Positions 7,556 to 13,938 of a DNA stretch of 13,938 nucleotides are shown here, one piece after another; the first letter of the stretch is position 1; every line of letters begins with the position of its first letter. Source of the stretch: Clostridiales bacterium. Its GTDB lineage: Bacteria; Bacillota; Clostridia; Oscillospirales; Oscillospiraceae. The notes beneath the pieces were generated by a model. It saw only the letters and a list, made by a program, of their open reading frames with translations, was not told where the DNA came from and searched no databases. The DNA is taken from contig PITX01000011.1 of the NCBI GenBank assembly GCA_017577345.1, positions 1-13,938 on the forward strand. The letters run 5' to 3'. The translations under genes were made by a program, and so were the position numbers.

Positions 7556-8737
7556 TTACTCCTTCTTGTTGAGCTCCAGTCCGACATAGCTCAGGCGGCA
7601 CTGATACTCCGATATTTCGTCCGGTGTCATCCGCCGCAGAAGCTCCGTCTCCTGCCGGATCTTTTTTCTTCGGAACAGAAGCGTATCAATCCAGCGCACC
7701 ACCCACATGATCGGCAGTAAAAACGGAAGCTTCCGTAAAAACGGATACTTCAGGCACATTCTCCAATACGGCAGGAAAACAAGCTCCAGCAGCATCCGGC
7801 GTTTCACTTTTTTCACACTGTCTGTCTTTTCTGTATGCCTGACAGCCCAGGATATCCGCTGCTGCTGCTTCGTTCCGTAAGCTCCGCTGGAAAAAATGAC
7901 CTGTAAAATCACATCAGCAGCATCCTGTTCCTCCGCACCGCAGAACACCACATTCAGTGCTTCCATGACATTTTTATAGAAAACGTCCAAATGCAGTTTT
8001 TTCATCTCTTTCAGGATATATGCTTCATTCATGCTGTATTTATCCCGATAAAGCTGAAGGTCGCAAAGCTGCAGGAGCCCGATTCCGCCGTCGCGGAAAT
8101 GCTTTGTGAAGTGTGAGAACAGGAAAATAAAGAAGTCTTCCCAGCTCATTTCATACCGGTGCTTTGCATCTTTCGAAGGCTTTCCTCTGTCCCAGCCGTT
8201 ACCGTAATAGGCGTAAAACCGTTTGTTGTAGGAGGGCATGGGTCGCTTATGAAGCTCCACATGCAGGGAGGGCTTTGTCCAGTTCAGTTCATGATCGCTT
8301 TCAATGCCCTTCTCAAAGCCAAGCTTCTTCATGGTCTCGGCAATCAGCTCCTGCTGTTCGACGCGGATCAGAATATCCGCATCGGACATAGCGCGCATCT
8401 CCGGTCTGGGATACAGCGATTTCATAACTGCACCCTTCAGCAGCATATAGTCGACTCCTGCCGCTTCAAAGGCGTCCTCCAGCATTTTCAGCTCTGTCAT
8501 CTGACCTTCGCTGATGGAAATATGCTTTCCGACATCCGATAGCAGTTCCTGCACAGCAGGCGTTTCAGGAGAAATACCGCAGGTGACCGCACCGCAATAT
8601 GCAATTACCGAAAGGTGCTGCCGTCTGATCTCCGGCATTACCTGCTCCATGGAAAAACCCTGCGGCAATATTTCCGCCTGCCCCGTCAATGCACTGCGCA
8701 GCAGGGCGATCACACCTCTTTGTTTTTCATTCAGCAT
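7556..8737 (-). CDS. Nucleotidyltransferase-fold protein, NTP_transf_5 family, function unknown
   Basis: This 393-residue, mainly soluble protein has the signature of the uncharacterised nucleotidyltransferase family PF14907. LLKG (99-102) is followed by RAMSDADILI (115-124), where Asp119 and Asp121 form the DxD metal site of the polymerase-beta superfamily. The expected third acidic residue could lie in LHVELHKRP, after the variable loop. The C-terminal third is rich in basic and aromatic residues (LPYWRMCLKYPFLRKLPFL), suggesting a membrane-associated helix. Members of this family occur in exopolysaccharide and some peptide-modification clusters, but no substrate is established to my knowledge. 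The gene sits between capE (13 bp upstream) and capF (4 bp downstream), interrupting the sugar cassette. Its start uses AAGGGA about 9 bases upstream. Transfer of a nucleotide or phospho-group to a glycan precursor or regulator is conjecture. Confidence 0.75.
   Translation of the reverse strand: MLNEKQRGVIALLRSALTGQAEILPQGFSMEQVMPEIRRQHLSVIAYCGAVTCGISPETPAVQELLSDVGKHISISEGQMTELKMLEDAFEAAGVDYMLLKGAVMKSLYPRPEMRAMSDADILIRVEQQELIAETMKKLGFEKGIESDHELNWTKPSLHVELHKRPMPSYNKRFYAYYGNGWDRGKPSKDAKHRYEMSWEDFFIFLFSHFTKHFRDGGIGLLQLCDLQLYRDKYSMNEAYILKEMKKLHLDVFYKNVMEALNVVFCGAEEQDAADVILQVIFSSGAYGTKQQQRISWAVRHTEKTDSVKKVKRRMLLELVFLPYWRMCLKYPFLRKLPFLLPIMWVVRWIDTLLFRRKKIRQETELLRRMTPDEISEYQCRLSYVGLELNKKE
7559..7564 (-). 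promoter_or_regulatory. Ribosome binding site of capF
   Basis: AAGGAG on the minus strand lies 7 bases before the ATG at 7551 and just ahead of the preceding stop codon. It fixes the capF start and excludes the 12-residue longer ORF. Confidence 0.8.
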
Positions 8738-8750
8738 ATTGATTCATCCC

Positions 8751-9770
8751 TTATTTCATCTGCTCCTGAATATACGGCAGTTCTGTCAGGATTCTTTTTA
8801 CCTCTTCCGCCGATAGAAGTCTCGTGTTGGAGGAATTAAATTCCTCCATGTTGTTCCTGCGGACATTTCCCTGTGAATAATACTTATCATAGTTGAGATC
8901 GCGTTTGTCACACGGAACACGGAAAAACTCCCCCATATCCTCCGCGCAGGCACATTCTTCATTGGTCAGCAGTGTCTCATATTTCTTTTCACCGTGACGC
9001 GTTCCGATCACGCGGATCGGCGAAGTACCGCCAAACAGCTCATTTACCGCCTGCGCCAGAACCGCGATCGTACACGCCGGTGCCTTCTGTACCAGTATGT
9101 CACCGGGCTGCCCGTGCGTGAAGGCGTAGAGGACCAGATCGACCGCTTCATCCAGCGTCATGATAAATCTTGTCATCTCCGGATCGGTAAGCGTCAGCGG
9201 CTTCCCCTCACGGATCTGTTCGATCCACAGCGGAACAACAGACCCTCTGGAGCAAAGCACATTACCGTAGCGCGTGCAGCAGATCCTCGTATTCTTTGCT
9301 GCTTTGCTTTTCGCCACGACGACCTTTTCCATCATCGCCTTGCTGATACCCATCGCATTGACCGGATAGGCAGCCTTATCCGTAGAAAGGCAGATAACGC
9401 TCTGCACACCGGATTCGATCGCAGCGGAAAGCACATTCTCCGTCCCGAATACATTCGTCCTGACAGCCTCCAGCGGAAAAAACTCGCACGACGGTACCTG
9501 CTTCAATGCCGCGGCATGGAAAACATAGTCCACACCGTACATCGCACCCTTTACACTGGAAAGGTCGCGTACATCTCCGATGAAGAATTTGATCTTATCA
9601 CTGTATTCCGGCATCTTTGCAAGATATTCATGCCGCATATCATCCTGCTTTTTTTCATCTCGTGAAAAAATCCGGATCTCTGCAATATCCGTTCTCAGGA
9701 AGCGGTTCAGTACGGCGTTGCCGAAGCTGCCCGTGCCGCCCGTGATCAGTAAGGTTTTATTGTTAAACAT
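8751..9770 (-). CDS. capE: UDP-N-acetylglucosamine 4,6-dehydratase/5-epimerase CapE
   Basis: This 339-residue cytosolic enzyme is the first committed step from UDP-GlcNAc towards UDP-L-FucNAc, producing a UDP-4-keto-6-deoxy-L-hexosamine. It is an extended SDR: TGGTGSFG (10-17) binds NAD(P); HAAALKQVP (85-93) and STDKA (129-133) are typical of the CapD/CapE/PseB group. The usual catalytic Tyr of YxxxK is Met140 (MGISK, 140-144). From memory this substitution is normal in inverting UDP-GlcNAc 4,6-dehydratases, so it does not suggest inactivity. The C-terminus has the CapE-specific tail (RDLNYDKYYSQGN, then NSSNTRLLSAEEVKRIL). The start at 9770 is placed just before the Rossmann motif, giving the standard length. 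The 88-residue upstream extension lies inside the flippase gene and has no homology character. The ribosome site is weak, and the gap to the flippase is 5 bp, so translational coupling is likely. Confidence 0.9.
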   Translation of the reverse strand: MFNNKTLLITGGTGSFGNAVLNRFLRTDIAEIRIFSRDEKKQDDMRHEYLAKMPEYSDKIKFFIGDVRDLSSVKGAMYGVDYVFHAAALKQVPSCEFFPLEAVRTNVFGTENVLSAAIESGVQSVICLSTDKAAYPVNAMGISKAMMEKVVVAKSKAAKNTRICCTRYGNVLCSRGSVVPLWIEQIREGKPLTLTDPEMTRFIMTLDEAVDLVLYAFTHGQPGDILVQKAPACTIAVLAQAVNELFGGTSPIRVIGTRHGEKKYETLLTNEECACAEDMGEFFRVPCDKRDLNYDKYYSQGNVRRNNMEEFNSSNTRLLSAEEVKRILTELPYIQEQMK

Positions 9771-9775
9771 CTCTA

Positions 9776-11083
9776 TCACTCTTTTTCTGACGATCTTTTT
9801 TTGAATACATCTTTCAGTGCAAATGCCTGCAGCATCAGCTTTGTATTCCTCCGCATCGGGCGGATCAGTGCAGGCATAACCAATGCTGTGATCAACTGCG
9901 CAGTCAGCGAAGCTGCCGCCGCACCTACTGTTCCCCACAGAGGGATCAGCAGATAATTCAGGCAGACATTGGCAAGCGCCGCAGCAGCGTAAATAATGAT
10001 GAGATACTTCTGGCAGTTCTCGCAGACGATCCACGCGCCGCGTGCACCACCGAGATAAGAAAACGCCGTGTACCAGGTAATTACTCTGAGCGGTGCCACT
10101 GCCGGCATATACGCCTCACTATAGAGAATTCGGATCATCGGCTCTGCAAACAGCGTATACAGCAGTGCTGCAATGATGCAGGTATAAAATGTGATCGCAT
10201 ATAGCTGCCTGTTTTTTCGCTCAAATATCTCGCGGTCGCTTTTGTGCGCTTCCATGATGGTAGGGTTGACCGAATCAATGATAGCAGTAAGTATAAAGCA
10301 CCATACGGTACAAACAGAGACCGCCGTCGAATAATACCCCACCTCTGCCTCGCTGAGCATCTGCTTGAGCATCAGCTTGTCTGTCTGCGCATAGATGCAT
10401 ATCATCAGTGCAGGCAAAACAAAATGAATGCTTTTTTTCAAAATCTGCCTCGCATATTCCAAGGAAAAGCGAAACTTTTCTCCTCTGTTCAGGCGGTATG
10501 CAATGAAGAGGAACAGCCCTAAAAACAGGTAATCAATGCTTGTCGCGGCAGCAAAATAAATGACGCTCTTTCCAGTTGCAAGCAGATATACTTTATATGC
10601 AGAAGTTATGAGAAAGGCAAAAAACGAAGAGATCGCGGCAGTTTTTGAATGAAGCTGTGCATGAAACCAGTAAGCGATCGTATCAAATATCTGGAATAAT
10701 AGTGCCGCAGAACTCAATATGACCACAAGGATCGTGACAGTTTCTCCGGCATCGACGATCAGGATTACGCCGCAGAGCGTGAGCGCGGACAGGACACTCG
10801 CGATTGCCCTCAGCAACAGTGCGGAACCCAAAACCGTTCCGTGTTCCTTCGGACGGTCGATCAGCTCCTTCAGGATCACGCTGTTGATGCCCAGACCGCT
10901 GATCGCTCCGAAGAATGCAACATAAGCCGCAGCATAGTTGATCAGCCCGTAGCCGGAGGGACCGAGATACCGTGCAGTCAACGGACCGACCGCAAAATTG
11001 ACCGCCATCTGCGCGATCTTCCCGCCGATCAGCCATCCGGCGTTCTGCGTAACTCTGTTTTTCAATATCCCCTGGAAATTCAT
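9776..11083 (-). CDS. Wzx-type oligosaccharide flippase
   Basis: This 435-residue integral membrane protein has about 12-14 hydrophobic helices and belongs to the polysaccharide biosynthesis (PF01943-like) branch of the MOP superfamily. It should flip the undecaprenyl-pyrophosphate-linked repeat unit across the cytoplasmic membrane. The N-terminus is characteristic: KNRVTQNAGWLIGGKIAQM followed by TARYLGPSGYGLINYA, as is YAQTDKLMLKQMLSEAEVGYYS in the second half. The start at 11083 is supported by GGGAG 8 bases upstream and by a 4-bp ATGA overlap with the preceding glycosyltransferase stop. The 34-residue in-frame extension is low-complexity and lies within that gene. It forms a Wzx/Wzy pair with the polymerase upstream. 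Substrate specificity cannot be read from the sequence. Confidence 0.9.
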   Translation of the reverse strand: MNFQGILKNRVTQNAGWLIGGKIAQMAVNFAVGPLTARYLGPSGYGLINYAAAYVAFFGAISGLGINSVILKELIDRPKEHGTVLGSALLLRAIASVLSALTLCGVILIVDAGETVTILVVILSSAALLFQIFDTIAYWFHAQLHSKTAAISSFFAFLITSAYKVYLLATGKSVIYFAAATSIDYLFLGLFLFIAYRLNRGEKFRFSLEYARQILKKSIHFVLPALMICIYAQTDKLMLKQMLSEAEVGYYSTAVSVCTVWCFILTAIIDSVNPTIMEAHKSDREIFERKNRQLYAITFYTCIIAALLYTLFAEPMIRILYSEAYMPAVAPLRVITWYTAFSYLGGARGAWIVCENCQKYLIIIYAAAALANVCLNYLLIPLWGTVGAAAASLTAQLITALVMPALIRPMRRNTKLMLQAFALKDVFKKRSSEKE

Positions 11084-12152
11084 ATCGGAAGCTCCCGTAT
11101 CAGTCGGGTCGGAACGCCCATGACCATCGTATAATACGCCTGCCTGCCCATCGCTTCGCAGGCATCCGGATGTTCCAGTACCCATTTTGTCTTTTCATAC
11201 AGGTCATTAAAATCGTCATCGCGATAAATCAGACCGTTTTCTCTGTGCTTAATCAAATACGGAACAGAACCGATCTCATGACCGGCAACCACTGCACATC
11301 CGCTGTTCATGGCTTCGTTCAGCACTGCGTCCCAGCCTTCGCGGCGATCAGAGGTAAACAGGAAACACCTGGCCTGTCCATATGGCGGCGCACATCCGTG
11401 TTCGGCATGGTCCCCAACAGAGACACACGCTCGGAAAGTCCGTTTTCCGCTATCATTCTTTGCATCTGCGGAAGCAATGCGCCCGTACCGATCATCGTAA
11501 GCTCAAAATCAATATGCTCCGATGCAAGACGCTTTGCGACCAGAATGGGTTTTTTCGGATGCTTCCATTCGATTATATTGCCACACCAGACGATCTGATT
11601 ATGCTTCTTTCCTTTTACAATCGCGTCAATATCAGGATACTCTTTTACCATTGGGAAATAGCCCCATTGGTATGTTTTGTTCCGGTAGCTGCCGAATCTT
11701 TTGCAATCAGCAGCCGTATACGCGCTGGCACACAGCATATATAGGGGATAGTGCAGAAAACGGCGATGGTGTCGCCATGCGCCTGCAAGATGATGCGGAT
11801 AATTCCAAAGGGTCGGCTTTTCCTTATAGAACCGTTCCGAAGCCCGAAAGGTCAGCTTCCCCGCCTTTAGCCGATCCGTAATCAGCCGATCCGGTGCCAT
11901 ACCGATAATCACCACATCTGCACAGTTGATCAGATTCCTACAGGCATTGTACTGCTCCCCTTCTGCAGGCATCATCCGTAAAAATGGCACAGAAAAATCC
12001 ACCCCGATCGTTTTGATCGTTTTGCTGTGTTCCGTTGCAATAAAAGTAAACCGATCGCCGATCATCCGGTACAATGCCTCCGCCAACGCAGATTGGTGCT
12101 GATTATACCAGTTGGTAAGCAAAACAACGGAGAAATTTTCTTTTCCCTGCAT
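11080..12152 (-). pseudogene. GT4 family glycosyltransferase broken by a single-base frameshift
   Basis: Two reading frames together make one GT-B, family 4 glycosyltransferase of about 357 residues. The first (12152 to about 11373) encodes the acceptor domain and the start of the donor domain, with IVWCGNIIEWKHPKKP and FELTMIGTGALLP. It is correct up to HMDR (residue 260). The frame then shifts and runs to an early stop at 11319. The second frame picks up at 11370 with RCFLFTSDRREGWDAVLNEAM and ends at 11080. It contains the catalytic EX7E motif (EGWDAVLNE). Inserting one base near 11371-11374 (AGGCC to AGGGCC) restores a continuous protein through the most conserved part of the family. The N-terminal fragment alone lacks the EX7E motif and should be inactive. 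The gene starts with AAGGA 7 bases before ATG and overlaps the flippase by 4 bp. A sequencing or assembly error is as likely as a real mutation. Confidence 0.85.
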
Positions 12153-12167
12153 TTGGGAGTCCTTCTC

Positions 12168-13385
12168 TCATTTTAGAATATACTTGCTCTTCTTTGGCTC
12201 ATGTTTCCTGCATCCAAGCATCGGTTCACAAGCGTCGCCGTTCGCCATCAGCAGAAAAGAGGTTATCGCAAGATTCAGTCCGACACCGCCGGAAAAGAAA
12301 GCTCCCTCACCGATTCCGAGAAACAGTCCGGCAAAAAATGTTGCCAGGCATAATCTGTTGAACGCTCCGTCGGATTTCTTATTGACTTCAACGGTAATAT
12401 AGATCAGATAAGCAATCACTCCGCCGAGCGTCAGCGACCCATAGGAGCCGAGGACGACCATATAAAGATTATGCATATTGCCATGCAAATACGGATAGTT
12501 TCCGGAAACCCAACTGTTCTTCATGTTCAGGCAGTCAAAGACTCTGCTCCAGATCTTCATACGGGAGCTGAGCGGTTTGCCTTCGGAAACCAAAAAGTCC
12601 AGCCAGCCCTTTTCGGAGATCGGATAGATCAGCCAAAAATACAGCGGCACAAAAATAAGCGGCAACAGAACCAGTACAGCAACAAACGCTTTGGAATACC
12701 TTGGTTTTTTCTTCAGCAAGTTCCACAGATAAAGAACAAGGAACAGTGCAAAAGCAACATATGCATTTCTCGCATTTGTGAGATAGACTAAATAAATATT
12801 GAATATGCCCGTTGCAGCGGCCAGAAAACGCCATCCGCCTTTCAAGACCGGAAAGCAGATAAAAGCAAGCAGAACAGACTGTAAAATCCACATACCCGTC
12901 AGATTGGTATTGGTGAAATTCATTTGCAGACCGACCGTTGTACTCGGATCCGGAAGTGTAAAATATGCGATAGGGTAAATACAGCCGACAATCAGATCGG
13001 ACTTCAGAAGAAATCCTGTTGTCCGGCGATTGATCTTTTCCTCCGATGCAATACACAAATATACGATTGCACTGGCAAAAATGATATATTCCTTCAGGTA
13101 ATAAAAGCTAAAAACGGCTTCAAATTTTAATGTTGAAATACAGACCATCACCAATGAAATGATCATCAGATAGATACAAAAAATCATTATTCTTGTGAAG
13201 CCATGTAAGAGCAGCTTGCCGAAATGCATCAGTATCACAACGAAAGAGAGTATTAGCAGAAAACTTGTGAACGCATTCTGGCCGAGTATGATCGACAGAA
13301 CAATAATACCGCACAGAACACTCTCGCAGATAATGTACCAATTCAGTCTTTCTGCTGCGTTACTCTTTTCCTTTAAGTATTTCAT
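12168..13385 (-). CDS. Wzy-type polysaccharide polymerase (O-antigen ligase/polymerase fold)
   Basis: This 405-residue protein has about ten membrane helices and a larger polar loop between about residues 255 and 305, the layout of Wzy/WaaL proteins. Motifs typical of the family are TNARNAY (203-209) with its Arg at the end of a helix, SSRMKIW (273-279), and HNLYMVVLGSYG (305-316) with the loop His. In a Gram-positive operon with a Wzx flippase it is best read as the polymerase joining repeat units outside the membrane, not as a ligase. It overlaps the preceding glycosyltransferase by 26 bp; GGAGG lies 15 bases before the ATG, rather far, so coupling is likely. The gene is visibly more A+T-rich than capEFG, which is usual for serotype-specific polymerases and suggests separate exchange. 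No close homologue can be named from sequence alone. Confidence 0.82.
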   Translation of the reverse strand: MKYLKEKSNAAERLNWYIICESVLCGIIVLSIILGQNAFTSFLLILSFVVILMHFGKLLLHGFTRIMIFCIYLMIISLVMVCISTLKFEAVFSFYYLKEYIIFASAIVYLCIASEEKINRRTTGFLLKSDLIVGCIYPIAYFTLPDPSTTVGLQMNFTNTNLTGMWILQSVLLAFICFPVLKGGWRFLAAATGIFNIYLVYLTNARNAYVAFALFLVLYLWNLLKKKPRYSKAFVAVLVLLPLIFVPLYFWLIYPISEKGWLDFLVSEGKPLSSRMKIWSRVFDCLNMKNSWVSGNYPYLHGNMHNLYMVVLGSYGSLTLGGVIAYLIYITVEVNKKSDGAFNRLCLATFFAGLFLGIGEGAFFSGGVGLNLAITSFLLMANGDACEPMLGCRKHEPKKSKYILK

Positions 13386-13938
13386 AGATGTGCAAATATT
13401 CCTCCGTCATCCGTTCACGGTCAAATTTTTTCCTTGCCTTTTCAGCTATTTCTTCTGCCGCTTTTTTCTGCCTCACACGCCTGCAGGCATCTGCAAGCGC
13501 ATCAACAGCTCCATAGGGCACAAACTCGCTGTATTCCGGTATCGCGATCCTTTCCGGTGCGCCTGCCTGAAAGCCGACGACCGGCGTGCCGCAGCAGAGG
13601 CTTTCCGCTACCGGCATGGAAAATGTCTCGCGCCTGCTCGTCAACACCGTGGCATCTGCCAGTGAATACAGCATCGCAAGCTTTTTTTGATCTGAAATAT
13701 TGCCCAGCAGCAGAACATTGGGCGGCAGCTTCATATCATTTTCATGAGGACCGGCAACCAGAAACAGCACATCCGGAAGCATCTTCGCAAGCGCGATAAG
13801 ATAGTATCCGCCTTTGCAGTGCGACTGTTCGGAATTGAAATTTGCGCTGACATGCAGAAAAATCGGTTTCCCGTCGTTGGGATAAAATGCTTGCAGATCG
13901 GAAGGATCATACGGGTGAAAAACCGCGGTATTCACACC
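13360..13938 (-). CDS. GT4 family glycosyltransferase, C-terminal part (5' end outside window)
   Basis: The frame is open to the right edge; 192 residues are visible. They begin at GVNTAVFHP, the GT4 linker that normally reads NGVDTxxFxP, so this is the donor-binding half of a protein of roughly 370-400 residues. The GTG codon at 13935 lies inside that motif and is not the start. Other signatures are FLHVSANFN, FLVAGP, NVLLLGNIS, and the EX7E catalytic motif ETFSMPVAE (visible residues 104-112), followed by GTPVVGFQAGAPERI. It would transfer a sugar from a nucleotide donor to the lipid-linked repeat unit on the cytosolic face. The tail overlaps the polymerase gene by 26 bp. Donor and acceptor cannot be deduced; L-FucNAc is possible given capEFG downstream. 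Confidence 0.88.
   Translation of the reverse strand, partial: GVNTAVFHPYDPSDLQAFYPNDGKPIFLHVSANFNSEQSHCKGGYYLIALAKMLPDVLFLVAGPHENDMKLPPNVLLLGNISDQKKLAMLYSLADATVLTSRRETFSMPVAESLCCGTPVVGFQAGAPERIAIPEYSEFVPYGAVDALADACRRVRQKKAAEEIAEKARKKFDRERMTEEYLHIYEILKGKE

Noticed and set aside
8994..9665. 223-codon plus-strand frame opposite capE
   Set aside because: It is antisense to a strongly conserved dehydratase and has no motif or ribosome site.
9771..10034. 88-residue N-terminal extension of capE
   Set aside because: It lies within the flippase gene, is Cys-rich with no domain character, and the shorter start gives the normal 339-residue CapE beginning just before its Rossmann motif.
11084..11185. 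34-residue N-terminal extension of the flippase
   Set aside because: It overlaps the glycosyltransferase coding sequence. The ATG at 11083 has GGGAG 8 bases upstream and gives the usual flippase N-terminus.
11319..11400. Programmed ribosomal frameshift in the glycosyltransferase
   Set aside because: No slippery heptamer, downstream pseudoknot or internal Shine-Dalgarno stimulator is evident at the shift site, and this family is not known for recoding.

Overview
The window is one strand of a Gram-positive, probably clostridial (Ruminococcus/Oscillospiraceae-like) chromosome. This is inferred from GGAGG/AAGGAG ribosome binding sites, tight gene packing, mid-range base composition and the protein families present. 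No gene here fixes a species. All ten genes read on the minus strand, so the biological order runs from right to left.

Positions 13938 to 2143 hold the 3' part of a capsule or exopolysaccharide operon whose promoter and first genes lie beyond the right edge. In transcription order it contains: a 5'-truncated GT4 glycosyltransferase, a Wzy-type polymerase, a second GT4 glycosyltransferase broken by a one-base frameshift, a Wzx-type flippase, CapE, an NTP_transf_5-like nucleotidyltransferase, CapF, CapG, a six-helix membrane protein fused to a CAT/E2-like acyltransferase domain, and a membrane-anchored NodB-type polysaccharide deacetylase. Gaps are between 30 bp and slight overlaps, and the operon ends at a strong intrinsic terminator (2092-2135).

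CapE, CapF and CapG together should convert UDP-GlcNAc to UDP-L-FucNAc. The glycosyltransferases would build a lipid-linked repeat unit, which the flippase exports and the Wzy protein polymerises. The last two genes look like tailoring enzymes. The acyltransferase-like protein is the least explained part of the window: its E2-type HxxxDG motif has Glu in place of the catalytic His, and it sits on a six-helix membrane module whose charge pattern places the domain in the cytosol.

Positions 2091 to 1 are a separate unit: a sigma-A-like promoter with an extended -10 (2041-2068), a Na+/phosphate cotransporter-family protein with a PhoU-like C-terminal half (174-1991), then two back-to-back perfect hairpins (94-162) and about 90 bp with no recognisable gene. 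I saw no tRNA, rRNA, CRISPR array, insertion sequence or riboswitch.
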